A DNA stretch of 64,000 nt from Multifurca ochricompacta (Eukaryota; Basidiomycota; Agaricomycetes; Russulales; Russulaceae), in the NCBI GenBank assembly GCA_022496185.1, contig WTXG01000001.1, positions 1,364,001 through 1,428,000 of the forward strand, written 5' to 3'. Position numbers and translations under genes: made by a program. Shown piece by piece: positions 34,288 through 47,400 of this stretch (positions are counted from its first letter, which is position 1; each line of letters opens with the position of its first letter). Below the pieces are notes generated by a model, which saw only the letters and a list, made by a program, of their open reading frames with translations, did not search any database and was not told where the DNA came from.

Positions 34288-37200
34288 ATGGCTTCATCTT
34301 TACCTCCGAATGGTTTATCCCCTACTAGTGTCATTAGGGCGCACGCCCAAGCCAATGATATCCTCCAAAAGGACGCCGCCAGAGGAAATGTAGCCGTTCA
34401 CTCCTTTAACCCAGATGCCTCTCCTGCAGAAAAGGCCGCAGTGGCAGGACAAGAAAGATCGAAATTAAGTGGTGTAGTGACCGTCTCTTCTGAGAAGCAA
34501 ATTAATGGCGGTCGAGGTCTGTCCTTCCCTTTTGGCCTTGCTTAACCGTACCGAGTTGTCCTATTATTGCTCGCAGAGGTCGCTATTGACTCTGGAAATG
34601 GCAATGATAGCCTTATTCCAACTATCACAATCGAAGACGTGGACGAGGAACAGGTTAAGGACGTCCCTCAATTTCCGGGTGATTATCCCACTTCAAAGGC
34701 CGCTCACATTCCCGACTGGTACAAAGTCGGCTGGCGCGCTTTCACAGATGACAAAACTTCGGAGGATGTGGATCAAAAGCAGCTTCGTCTCATGAATTCA
34801 TGGATATCTGAGCAGTATTATGGCGAATGGTACTATAACGCCGCCGTCATCATCTTTGTATGTCACTTCAGCCTTTCCTTCCCTACAACGGGCTCATGTT
34901 TATCCTTCTTCCCTCCTTTCCCCTTTCTCAAACTAAACCAGGCCGTTCTTGCATCTCACTATATGACCCGCTTCAACCTTGGTTGGGGTTGGCTCTTCAT
35001 TCTACTAGGCTTGTGCAGTACATATTACACTACCTCCATGGCTCAAGTACGCCAACGTGCACGCGATGACATTCAACGGGAACTTGTCAAGACTAGATTG
35101 GCGTCAGAGGATGAATCTGCGGAATGGATAAATAATTTTCTGGAGCGCTTCTGGCTCATTTACGAGCCCATTCTTTCTGCGACCATCGTCGCATCCGTTG
35201 ACCAAATTCTAAGCACAAGTTGCCCGCCATTTCTGGATTCCCTCCGTCTCACTCAATTTACCCTTGGTAACAAGGCTCCTCGAATTGACAAAGTTCGCAC
35301 ATTCCCGAAGACAGAGGAAGACGAGGTTTTAATGAACTGGAACCTTTCCTTCATTCCCAATGACGTTTCTGATTTGACTCCACGCCAACTAGCCACCAAG
35401 AGTAATCCCAAAGTCGTACTTAGCATCCGAGTCGGCAAGGGACCAGCCTCCGCCAACTTTCCCGTTTTGGTGGAAGACGTGGCTATCTCTGGATTGTTGC
35501 GTATTCGCCTCAAGCTCATGAACAACTTTCCTCATGTACAACTCATGGATATCTCTTTCCTCGAGAAACCCCTCATCGATTACGTTCTCAAGCCCATAGG
35601 AGGCGAGACCTTTGGTTTTGACATGATGAATGTACGCGCTCTGCCGTGTATTTCTCATTCCCTCCCCTATGCTTAAAGAATGCCCACGCGCAGATACCCG
35701 GGTTGTCTTCATTCATCCGTGACGCGATCCACTCAGTCCTTGAACCTATGATGTACGAACCGAACGTGTTTACCCTCAACCTCGAGCAGCTACTTTCCGG
35801 GACTCCAGTCGATGCGGCGATTGGTGTAATCAAAGTTACTGTGTACGGCGCACGTAGCATCAAGGGGGGCAAGATCGGTGGTGGAACTCCCGATCCATAC
35901 GTTAGCTTCACTATCAACAACCGCACAGAGTTGACAAAAACAAAGTACAAGAATAACACGTAGGTGGCTTAGTAACCTTCGCATGCGTCCCTTCATGAGC
36001 TTCTCCTAGGCACAACCCGACGTGGAATGAATCCAAGTTCTTGCTTATCAACCGTCTCACTGACAATCTTGTTCTCACAGTCATGGATTATAATGACCAC
36101 AGAAAGGATACGGAGCTCGGAGCGAGCATCTTCGAACTCAGTAAGCTTGATGAGGACGCTACACAAGAGAACCTGTCTCTTCCTATCCTGAAGGACGGCA
36201 AGGAAAGGGGAGAGTTGCGCTTTGATGTGTTGTACTTCCCTGTGCTCAAGCCCCAGGTTAACGAATCTGGAGTGGAGGAACTGCTTGAATCCAGTCAGTT
36301 ACCTTCTGGTGATCAGTTATCTTTTAATAATCACACTTACAGGCATTGGCATCGTGCGATTCACCATCCATCAGGGCAAGGATCTTGACACTTCTAGGGC
36401 ACGCACAACCGATTTAAATTCTTACGCCAAAGTGTTCCTTGGAAATGCCACCACACCAATTCACACTACCCCCCGCATCAAGCACACGCTACAACCCGTC
36501 TGGGAATCTGCGACAGAATTTCTCTGCACCAATCGCTCGTCGTCTATCATCACTGTGAAGGTGATTGACGACCGTGATTTCCTCAAGGATCCTGTCGTTG
36601 GGCATCTGTCAATACGCCTCCAGGATTTGTTGGACGCACGCAAAGAGACGGGTCGTGATTGGTGGCCGCTCAGTGGGTGCAAGTCCGGACGCCTGCGTCT
36701 GACTGTAGAATGGAAGCCATTGAACATGGCTGGAAGTCTCCATGGCACAGAACAATACGTGCCTCCCAGAGGAGCCGTGCGATTGTGGCTTAAAAAGGCC
36801 ACGGACGTAAAGAACGTCGAGGCAGGTCTTGGCGGCAAGGTCCGTACATATGCCAAGATTCTATAGTTTCTCTGCTCATACATCAGCTTTCCCAGAGCGA
36901 TCCCTACGTCCGCGTATTGGTCAACAACACCATTCAAGCACGGACAGAGGTCATCAATAACAGTGCGTTAGCTCTCGACAGGCCGGCCAAAAGTGATGCT
37001 TACTCCTGATAGATCTTAATCCAGAGTGGGACCAGATTATCTACACACCTGTACACTCACTCAGAGAGACACTTCTTCTGGAAGTGATGGACTATCAGCA
37101 CCTCACCAAAGATCGATCCCTTGGCACCGTCGAGCTCAAAGTTAGTGAGCTTGCTCAGGAAAAAATGAAGGGTTCAGGCGATCCCCATTACGCTGTTGAG

Positions 37201-39559
37201 TCTACGGGCAAGAAGGACAAATCTGAACCCATTCGTCTCGACCGGGAGAATGAATACAAGGGTCATCTACATTATCTTGCTGAGTTCCTGCCTGCGTTCG
37301 CGCTGCAAGGATTGACATTCGAGTCTGGCCCGAATGAATTTCAATCAACGATGGAGGGTGTGGATGGCGATAATGACGTGAACGGTGATGTCGCGTCCTC
37401 GTCCAGCAGCTCGAGCGGGGAGGGAGAATCGGTGGACAGGGGAATAACTGTCACGGAGCCGATCGGCATGCCCAAGGGCCACGCGAAGAATCAGCAATCA
37501 GCGGACACGACGCGTACGGCAGTATCAACGAATGGCACCGAGGCCAGCAAGACGGTAGGCAGTCGTGAGGGATCCTCGTCAAGCGAGAAGTCGGACTTGG
37601 TCGTTGGAGGAGACAGCACGAAGCATGAGGATGAAGGCATCGAGATATCAAAGGATGAACTTCTTACATATCGTGAGTCATACCTAATCATCCTTTTTTA
37701 ATTTATGAAACAGTATTCCAGAGTCCGGTATTATCATCTTTCACGTCAAATCTGGCGAACTCTCCAAGAAAGGCCGTCTGGAAGTCCTCCTCGATGACGG
37801 CTATTGGCCTGCCTTTAGTACCACCCGCGCCCTTGGTCACCGTGCAGCATGGCAACATGTTGGCGAGGGCTTCCTCAAGGAGCTTGACTTCGGACGGGTT
37901 TGGCTTCGGCTAAACGAGGCTGATGAAGGGGAAAAGGATGACATTTTTGGCGAGTGGAAAGGAGATGCAAAGTCGTTCCTGTCCCAGACTTTGGTATGCC
38001 TCCTTTCGTGTTCTCCACCGAGTCGCAGATGAGAATTGTACAATAATCGCAGGGTACTCCGGCAAAGTTTCAACTAGTCAACCGCGATGACCGCGTGACC
38101 GGCACGGTCGAGATAGAGACTCGTTATGTCCCGGTGCCTGTGGTGTTGGAACCGCGCGAAAGCATTAATAGTATGTCCCCCTTTTGCGTCTGAAGTGGCG
38201 CCCCCAACACCTTTTTTCTTTAACTTTTTATAAGATCAAGGTTCTCTTCGCATAAGCTTGCTGACGGGCCACGACGTCCCCGCCGTCGACCGGGGAGGCA
38301 AATCTGATCCTTTTGCCGTTTTCACCCTGAATGGACAGCAGGTATACAAGTCACAAACCAAGAAAAAGACTCTCAATCCTGAATGGTACGAAGATTTCTT
38401 GGTATCCGTGGTAAGTATTCTGCATATTGGAGTCGTTGAAGTGTATACTAAGTACGGTATGCCCAGTCATCACGCGTTGGTGCAGACTTCCAGATTGAGG
38501 TATTTGATTGGAATCAGCTGGAACAAGCGAAATCCCTCGGAAGTGCGAAGATCCATTTGGAAGACATTGAGCCTTTCGTTGCAGTCGAACGCACACTTAC
38601 ATTATCCTCGGAAAAGCGAGGTAGCAAGGGTCAGATAAAAATAACTATGGTTTTCCAGCCTGAAATCATCGTGAAGTCCCGAAAGAACACTTCAACATTC
38701 TCCTCAGCTGGGCGCACTATGACTGCCATCGGAAGCGCGCCTATCAACGCAGGAAAGGGAGTCTTACACGGCGTTGCCAACGTCTTTAGGCGCGGCAAGG
38801 ATAGCGATGATGACCACGGCCTCGCTAATTGGGGCACACAGCCCGAGCCGAAGACCATTCCTGATATTATGGGCACCCAGATTTCCCAGCCTGTTGTGGA
38901 CGAGGGACGCTTGGGTATTCCTGTGTCCTCTTCAAGCATGAAGGGATTGAGCGTCCCTTCGGAGCCTGGTGTTCTCAGGGTATCGGCCTTGGATGCCAAA
39001 GATCTGACGGGTGGCCCGGACGTCAAGCCGTATGCTATCGTGCGTATTGGGGAAAAGGAACATAAAACAAAGCATGCTGGAAAAACCATTGCGCCCGAAT
39101 GGTGCGTCTGGTTTGGGATACTATGATCTGTCCTCATTGGCCCCAGGAACGAGAGGTTCGACTTCCCTGTTGGACCTTCAACTACCAAGCTATATGTTTC
39201 CATCTTTGACCATAAGACTCTTGGAAAGGATAGATTGCTAGGAGAGGTCGAAGTTGATGTAAGTGAATCACATCATCCTCTGCACGCACTGAAGTTAACC
39301 TGGTTTCCCCCACACTCCTTTCAAAAAAAAGATTTGGCAACACATTCAGCCGGTAGGCAATTCTGCCGCTGACGTCTCTGCAGAAATCAAGAATGGTCAA
39401 GGCGTACTGAAACTACGGCTCACTTTTGGCGTTGAGCCCACTCCTCTTGGCCGTAAATCTAGTGTTTCTTATCCGGATCAAAGTGTAACTGGTACCCTCA
39501 CGTCGCCTTCGCGGTTCAGTTTGAGAGGCCGCCGGCCTGGCTTAGATAAGGAAGAGTAG
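34288..39559 (+). CDS. Tricalbin-like ER-plasma membrane tether (SMP domain, five C2 domains)
   Basis: Extended-synaptotagmin/tricalbin protein that bridges ER and plasma membrane and carries lipids through its SMP domain. The start is MASSLPPNGLSPTSVIRAHA, with a disordered lead. A membrane hairpin follows (YYNAAVIIF, then GWGWLFILLGLCSTYYTTSM). The SMP domain runs from ESAEWINNFLERFWLIYEPI through PRIDKVRTFPK to LDYVLKPIGGETFGFD-like sequence. C2 domains start near VIKVTVYGARSIKGGKIGGG, GIVRFTIHQGKDLD, AVRLWLKKATDVKNVEAGLG, SLRISLLTGHDVPAVDRGGK and VLRVSALDAKDLTGGPDVKP. The Asp pattern of calcium loops is best kept in the third and fourth (GKSDPYVRV-like and GKSDPFAVF). A charged Ser-rich linker lies around 37300-37650. 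About 13 exons; the exons I followed keep frame, e.g. LLTY|QSGIIIFHVKSG through a CCAG acceptor. It ends RGRRPGLDKEE. Confidence 0.93.
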
Positions 39560-39789
39560 TCCCGAGTCCCGAACGATTAACTCGCCCCAAGCATACCCTA
39601 TCTATGGACTTGTCCTAAGTTATCCCACTCCAATGTACAAGACGTAACGTTCACCGCTCGCTTTTATAATGGTAATGGCTTTACTTCAGCCTCGTTGTCA
39701 TTTCTTTGTACTATGAACTCTGACGTTCCTCATTCGTCTCTTATATAATGTTTGTACGACTGCTGAATCTAACAGAGTTCATGCTAACG

Positions 39790-40805
39790 TCAGACGTTAA
39801 CCACCCGTCGCACAAATCGTAGTACGAAAAGGTATTCGCGGCCAGCTCGACGTTGCAAGACAATCTTAGTCCTAAAATAAGGAGAGATAATTACTGAGAC
39901 CATAGATGGACCTTACCTCCCCCTGTAGCAAAAAGGTTTCAACATAAATTCCCTGAGCTTTGGAATGTTATTCTGCTTCACGGCGACCAAGTAAAATCGA
40001 CCTCGAGGTGAAAGCAGGCCCTGCAAAGAAACGCAAGTAGGTGTGTGGCCAGAGAATTACATTACCAGACAGAGGGATTCCTGACATCGACCTGTTCCAG
40101 GAGCGCAGCTACCACCTGCATGCCGTCAGCCCCGCCAGCCCAAGACCCAGCTATCCCAGCGCGCTTTGTGCATCGTCCAGCTCCTCCTCATATGTCGGCA
40201 CGTATGGCGGGTTGAATACGAGAATATCCACTGCATGCGCGAGGCGGCTTGCTAACGGACTAACGAGGGATGCAATAAGCGGTTCTAGTGGGGCCTTAAA
40301 TTATATTATACGTGTTTATAAATGGTTTTAAACTGGCGATTAGAATGAGGTAAATCTGGTCGCACCTTATTTTGAGAACCGGTACGCGCAGAACAGGTCG
40401 CAGCGTGTGGGTTGATGTCCGTACAAAGGAAAACTGGGTTAATATAAATCGATTCAGGTTGGCTTGTTACTTTGGAGGTATACGAACGGGCATTGGAGAC
40501 GCCAATGATGTGCCCTAGGAAACTTGAGACGATACCCGTTCCCGATCTACACAAAGAAACACTGTCAAAATTAATTAATGTAAATGAAGGTACTCGCCCT
40601 ATTTCTAGACAGATACGAGGAACGAGACTACGTATCGAATCGGCCTCCTCTTCAAGTGCGTCCAATAGGACAAACGTGTCTTCTGTGAGTGAGAGGTGAT
40701 GGTTGTACTCGTGTATCGCACCAAAGAGTCCTCCTCACCTGCTGGTTCATAGACATATTCATAGTCGCCCTTGGACAAATGTGATAGATCAGGGGTTGGA
40801 ATCAT
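39790..40805 (-). CDS. mtq2: MTQ2/HEMK2, eRF1 glutamine methyltransferase
   Basis: Class I SAM methyltransferase that, with Trm112, methylates the GGQ glutamine of eRF1. The exons give MIPTPDLSHLSKGDYEYVYE, PAGEE, DTFVLLDALEEEADSIRSLV, CLEIGSGTGIVSSFLGHIIG (SAM motif I), FLCTDINPHAATCSARTGSQ and then DILVFNPPYVPTYEEELDDA, where NPPY is the catalytic motif for amide-nitrogen methylation. After that come LLSPRGRFYLVAVKQNNIPK and the C-terminus IVLQRRAGREYLFVLRFVRR. The intron splitting the EIG|SGTG motif (40547-40597) appears to use a GC-AG boundary. The gene starts only 82 bp downstream of the kinesin stop on the same strand. Confidence 0.88.
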
Positions 40806-40886
40806 TTCAAGTGACTGCTGCTCTGACAATGTAGCCGTAGCCGCAGGGCGTAGGCGAGTATAAAATGGTAGGTACCAACGATTCAC

Positions 40887-43800
40887 TTATCCACTTCCTC
40901 GCCCCATTCGTCGGATACCCCTTCCGCTCTCAGACTTTGCGAGCTGCTCTGTCGCCCGCTCAATACTCTCATCAGTGTAAACTTGCTTCTTCCCGAGTTG
41001 CCTATGGACGAGCAGCCTTCAGTGGATGTCGGTGATGCAAATTCATCATTTCTTACCGTTTCTTTTTCTTCTGCCCGTCGCTGGCCTTGGCATTTGGGAC
41101 GACAATTATCGACTCCTCTTCTTCCTCTGCAACTGATGTCCTTGTCGACTGTCGGGTATGCCGAGTCAAACGCCGGGGAATCCGTTCATTTCTTAAACCG
41201 AGGTCCCCCAAATCGCGAGCTAACTCGGACACGGACATCTGGCTACTTGGTCTTGCTCGTACACGTCCCGCCTTTACATCCTTCTCGAATATTGGGGGCG
41301 GTGCTTGTTCTAGTTGGGGGGATGGCATATTTTGTGCGATTGCCACTGTGGACGAGGGGCGGCTTGATGCTGGGACCCATACGTCGGGGTCCTCGGACCC
41401 CGTTTCCGTGGTTGCGCTCCCCTCGTCATCAGTCTCATCAAATCCGTCCTCTCCTTCCTCAGTATGCGGGGACAAGTTCTCTTGAATGCCCATCTCCGTC
41501 TCGTTGTTTGAGTGTAAGGCTGAACGGCCAAGCTTATGGGAATCGAACTACCCACGTCCTTTGCCTGAACCTTGCCGCGACCAGCGAGTGGTGAAACTGC
41601 ACGGGAACGATGCGAAGTTAGGTTGTTGACACGGTCATCTTCTGATGAGCCGTCCACTCCTGGCTGTCACATAAAAAACCAGCTCGGGATAAACATCCTG
41701 GTCAAGGATCATTATCTAACTTACCTCCTCTGACACTGGAGCCCTGGAATTGCACTCATTGGATCTCTGCTCCAGGGGTCCCACTTTGCTGGGCGTCTTA
41801 CCAATCAGACCGGTACGGTGAAGCATGTCGATTTTAGCGTCCATCCTCATCTCATTTAACTCAACCTGTAAACGTCGACGGCGAGTGAGGTTTTCTGCCA
41901 TCTGAGGCGAACGAGCGTACTTCGCTCATCAACCTTCTGGCGAATCGTTTTTCCATCTCGCGGATTCGCCCTTCCATTTCGCGCATCACTTCTTCACGGA
42001 TCTCTGCCTCGACCACCGCGCCGCGCATCTCAGACTCAAACAACTGGGGGGAATCAGCGGTAAGCAGGCACTACCGTCAGTCGATAAAAACAGACCTGCA
42101 GTTGAAGGCGCTCAATTTCGTCGAACAAGGCTTCTACAAGCCCGTTCAAAGGCTCCTCGTCCGATTCACCCTCAATATCTTCGTCCTCTGGATGCGTTTT
42201 AAGCCAAGGACGATGCTATATGTGAATATGTCCTTTTACCTTCAACGACATCGAGCTGAGTCTCGCTGAATTTCCGTTCGCCTCGTCCACTGGTGGATAT
42301 TACCACCTTCCGATGATGGGACTCACTTGGCGTTTTTGACTGGGGATTCCCTGCCGTTGCTGGCACCTTCGCCCGTCCTGCTTGTAGTACGCGTTGAGTT
42401 GGTGCCACAGTCGTCACGTCTCTAGCCAGGGAAGAGAACTTCATAACGTTAGAATTTTCGTCAAAGCCGGTATCATAAGGGTTTATATTTATGATCATTG
42501 TCTGGGCCGAAGTCAATTTTGCGGACTTTGGGGGCAACAACTGGAAACATACGTACCACACGTCCTTCGCCAGTGAAATAGTCCATGAGGATCTCGGTCA
42601 GCTTGCTATGTCGGAAGGGCACAACAGCAAGATATCTTTTGACATCTCTCGTGTCGGAGCGTTGATTCTGTGCTCCAAGGCTCTGTGCGACTCGCTTCTG
42701 ATTTGCGCGCATGACTTCAATGCATTGGCCGAGGACCATCAAGGATTTGTTGATATTGCCCGCTTCTTTAAGGCGCTCCCCAGTCGCCTGCGTGTTTTTA
42801 CTTCTTTCTGACCCAGCCAAATCGATCAGAGTGAGGCGAGAGGTCATATAAAACGAGTGTTCCTGTACGAGCGTCAGCATAGCCGGCAGAACTAGAATAA
42901 ATGACTCACATCTCTCTCCCCTCTATGTTTCCTTAGAAGCTTGATCGTCACAACCCCGTGGCTACGACTGCTTTGGCTGTTTGCGAGTGTTCCAAATACT
43001 CGTCGATGAAGCTGACCCAACGTAATCATCTTCTTGGCCTCCTTTGCACTATTCACGCGGACATGTGTTAGTCCAGAAATGTATTTGCCCACTGGGCCGT
43101 CACTATCGGGGTTATCAGAAGGTGGGGCTGGTTTCATGGCCAAAGCCTTGCGAGTTAGGAGGATAGGCTGAGAGCGCGAGGAGCCACCCCCATCACCCTC
43201 TACATTTGTGAGAAGATCATATATCTTCTCGTTGTACACCTCGGCGTAAGATAACCATATTGAGTACTCGTAGTTGCGGTCTATTTTGAGCGTTGTGGGA
43301 TCGTGGTCCGCCTCGGAGACCACAGGACTCTCAAAATGTTCCGTGAGAATATCGCCTAAGGCTGGCTGCTGCGCGGGTAATGCAAAGTTGTCCAAAGAAG
43401 GCGCGCGCGAGAAGATTGACGATGCACTGTTTAATTCGAGACCGTTTAAACGAGCAGGTCTGTACTACAGATAAAAAGGGATGATAAAAGTGCTGCGAGA
43501 TTTGAATGTGGGGCTTACTTTGGAGCTGCCCTGCAAGCCTTCTATACTATTAAACAGTACATCGACGGTGCGGGGCAAGATACCAGCAGATGATTCATGG
43601 GAGCCTCCTTGCATGGTGTATGTTTTTCCGGAATTGGATACCCCATAAGCAAACAACAGGCCATCCTCACCATCGAGAAGACCTCTCACAAGCGGTAAAG
43701 TGGTTTTAGCAAAAAATTCTGGTTGTTGCGCGTTAGGCGGAAAGACGTGGGTGAAGGTGTAAATGGTAGATGTAGGAGCGGCTGATAGACGGAAGCGAGG

Positions 43801-44286
43801 GATGCCTGAGTAACTATGTGGGTCATCCCGTGAAGGATCTATCATGCGAACGGTTGTATCTGAAAGGCTTTCCAAGTAAGGTGCCCTCCTTGACCCGTCC
43901 CCAGCTATATCTGGCCTTATCCTCAGAAATGCCTGAGAGTCAGTCAAGATCAGCTTTATCGGCTGTCGCAAGCCGTATAAATAATAGATACCTTGATGGG
44001 CTCTCTGTCAATGTCATGGGGAATCACGGTTGCAGTGGTCACTCGCGGGTCAGTCTTTTTAGTAACAGCAGAAGATTTCTTCTCGGACTGTCAAAAAATA
44101 GTCAGCGGTTTGAAACCTTCCAAACATTGGTCTTTGTACTAGTTGTGCGGGAATGACATGAGATGACTTTGCGATCGCCGTGCGCACGCTGCGAGTAGGG
44201 GCTGGAATGGAAGTTTGTAATTGAGAAGTAGCCCTAGTGGTGCGAGTAGATGCTTTGATTGCTGTCGACTTTGTTCTGGTGTTCAT
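40887..44286 (-). CDS. Kinesin-6 family motor (KIF20/MKLP2-like)
   Basis: Mitotic kinesin, probably acting in the spindle midzone. The motor domain is near the N-terminus: AFLRIRPDIAGDGSRRAP, FTHVFPPNAQQPEFF, P-loop LLFAYGVSNSGKTYTMQGG, EYSIWLSYAEVYNEKIYDLL, switch I LANSQSSRSHGVVTIK, switch II LTLIDLAGSERSKNTQATGE, NINKSLMVLGQCIEVMRANQ and FRHSKLTEILMDYFTGEGRV. The long insert between the P-loop and the EYSIW strand, and the GVSNSGKTYTMQ form, fit kinesin-6. A coiled-coil stalk follows (EAEIREEVMREMEGRIREME). The C-terminal tail is charged (SESGRGIRRMGRGSG end). All exons keep frame. Its start is 152 bp from the KNL1 start on the other strand. Confidence 0.88.
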
Positions 44287-44342
44287 CGTTGTTCAGGCCA
44301 CCGAGCCCAACGCCAACGGCAATTCAGGCCAAGCTCGTGTTT

Positions 44343-44371
44343 ATCACGTGAGCGCGACACGTCCACGTGAT
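44343..44371. promoter_or_regulatory. Inverted repeat of two CACGTG boxes in the kinesin-6/KNL1 promoter
   Basis: ATCACGTG (44343-44350) and CACGTGAT (44364-44371) form an exact 8-base inverted repeat with a 13-base spacer, in the centre of the 152 bp between two divergent mitotic genes. CACGTG cores are bHLH sites of the Cbf1 type in fungi; which factor binds here is unknown. Confidence 0.55.
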
Positions 44372-44438
44372 CGTAGAGGTTTGGTCGTGTCTGGGCGCGA
44401 CTCACCCAGACACCAGAGATAACTACAAGTAACTATCA

Positions 44439-47400
44439 ATGTCACCTTCTCCTAATCGTCGCAAGTCTATCGCCGTGACCCATCAAGTAAATAAATCTAG
44501 ACCAGCTCATAAGCGCAGGCCTCACAGTATCACACCCGGTGACTCTGTTCTTAAGCAGCTTAGTCCAGCGTCCAGGGCCCGCCGGTCAATTGTTTGTCAT
44601 TTTCATTCACGCTTTCCCTCATGAACACCTCTGATCTAATATCTCTTTAGGGCCCCAGAAAGAGTATACTTAAGCCACGATCCTCTATTGCCCCAGAGGA
44701 TGTAGACGATCTCACTCAGACAATGGACTTCACTCGCGACATTCGAGGGTCAATCGGCGAAAACACATCCCGTAAGAGCTTGGGACGGCGCGTTAGCTTC
44801 GCCTCTCACGCTCAAGTGCGCGTATTTGAAAAAGATCCGAACCGTGGTGCTGTGCCTCCTTCTCCTGCTACAGCACACTATCCTGGTCCGTCCCAATCCG
44901 GTACACTTGACAATGACGAGAACAATTATCCTGGTGCATCGTCAATGCGTCGACGAGGTCCTTCGAGACGTTCTGTAGCCTTCAGTGAGAATGGAGAAGC
45001 ATCTATGGATATGGACTATGAGCTGGAATCCTCGCCACTTCCTCCTGGTTTCTTGGCACAAGAGTCATTTCTCCACGACGAGGAACAGGGCAATGTGTCC
45101 GGAACCTGGGACGAAGCAGATATGGATCTAACAACAAATCTGGCTCTAAACAGGCCAAGAAAGTCCTCTCTAGGCCTCTCTTCCCTTTCACACCATGAAG
45201 ACTTGGGTGTCGATGATCACTCGCGTTCCGAAGACCCGACACGAGATTCTGCTGATAGCCTATCTGGAGAACAAGGCGAGCCGACAGAGTTCACGGTCCC
45301 TCTCAACAAATCTTTGCGCATGACAGAGCCTCCGACTGCTGAATGGCTCGCCCTGCGCGCTGTGACACACGCAGGGGGAGACAATCCTTACGAACCTCCT
45401 TCTGACATGGATGAGGATGAGTCATTTGTCCATGGGGATGGTGTTACCTTGGGTGAGGGCGACATGGATCTCACCGAGGCTGAGACTAGGCTCAGGCGCA
45501 TGCGTGAGTCTCTCGGACTTACAACTGTTCCACAAGAGGACAGTTTCACAAGTTCAGATGAAAGTTCTATTGGCGGAGGTGACAATCAAACTATCAATTT
45601 GACCAACGTCTGGCGTGACAGCCTTGGAACGGACTCGAGCTCCGTAATGGACTTGACAAACATCCAGGGCGCATCTGGTGAGAACAGTTCGGATGAAGCT
45701 GTGAATCTAGTTCTTTCACCCGTACTTGCTCTTCAAGACACGCCTGGATCATCGGGACCTCATAACCCCAATGCTTCGTCCTCATTTTCGAAGCCAACAT
45801 TAACGGCAACCCTCGTAAATGTGACTAGCTCGCCTCATGATCTTTCAGCCTCCCTTGCACCACCCGTCTTTACAAAGCCAGATTCTGTACTCTCAGAGCC
45901 CAATAATGCGCCACCGACTACTTCCAAAGTGAAATCTCCTACATCCCCTCGAAAGACGGGCACTGCTGCCTTTGCATCACCTGTCTCTCCTCTGCCGCCA
46001 ACCGCACCTACTGGTGCAGATGATGAAGATCCTTTCCATTTCGGGAGTCAAGGAAACCCCGCCAAGAAACCAACACTGCAGCTTTCTCCTTCAAAACTTA
46101 CAAGCGCTTCCGTACTCACAGGGTCAAGGTTACCATCTTCGGCTACTCGGCGATCTAGCACTGGAGGACTGCGTCGGCCGTCTGGATACTTTGCTCAACG
46201 CAAGAGCCTTGGACCTTCCGCCATACTTAATATTCCCTACTCGATATCACCGATTATTTCTGAGATAGATCAGGACCCCGTAAAATGTGTGCCAGAATCA
46301 GAGAATATCGAACAATCTCCATCCGTGCAACATCCCAAGGATCCGATGGAAGACGTAATGACAGGAACAGCCGTGGAGGACCCAGACGACCCAATACCTC
46401 TAATCTCTGCAGAGACGGATTCAGCCTTATTTGCTGAACCAGAGCCACTGGCAATGCAATCTACCGCAGTATTCACCAGCATCGGTGCAGCAGAGCAATG
46501 GAGAAACCACGTTCAACCTCCTAGCGTCATGGAAGAAGAGGAAGGCGTAAGAGGACTTCTCTAAATAGCCCAAAGGATACTGATATTTAACTTGCATAGC
46601 CTCCCATATCCATCGAGCAATTTTTCAATATGACCAGTATCCGCTTCCTTGACGAACTCTCCGCTCCCCGGCGCTCAACCATCCTTCCATCTCAACTTCA
46701 GTCAGCACAACGGCGGGCGTCTCTTCAAACAAACGACATAACATTGGCCGACTACGTTGTTGCGATGGCGATCGACGCACCTCAACTCGAACTATATTCT
46801 CATGTTGCCGCCGACCTACAGAGATGGATTGAACACAGTAGGGAAATCTACCGCCAAGCAGAGGAGGAAGCCGCAAAGGTTACTCCGATGCTGTTCCGGG
46901 AATATTCGACAGCAGATGAGCAAACACGAACAGAGTTACTGGTATCTCTCCCTTCATTTTTGTCGCAGTCCCGAAGACTAATTGCTTTGGCATAGCAACA
47001 GCTCAAGCTTATTAAAGCTAACAACCATGCCGCTGCGAGATCGCAGTGGTATGACTGGAGGCTGCAGTGGGTGGAACAACTGTACGCCATTGCAAACCAG
47101 GGCTTCGCGGAACTTGAGCAAGTACGATTAGGTCTCCAGTTCGCGTAACTGCCTGACCTAACGATCGCGCAGGACGCCCGTACGGTAGAGTCCATAATCC
47201 AGCAAGCACAGAACATCTTGCCATTGTTGCGAGAAGAGCATGCCCAAGTCACCAGAGAATTTGAGCAGGAGCAGAGCATCGCTGCCGAAATTGAAAACTG
47301 TGATCAAGGGTACTTGAACGAGCTCAAGGCTACTCTTGCAGAACAAGGGTAAGATTACATTGTGGCCGATGGACAGCGGTCAGATAGCTGACACATGGGG

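Noticed and set aside
39920..39945. Frame error in MTQ2 (PFCYRGR versus a possible FFLLQGE reading)
   Set aside because: The present frame is open and splices in phase into TKIVLQRRAGRE, while the alternative frame does not join the next exon.
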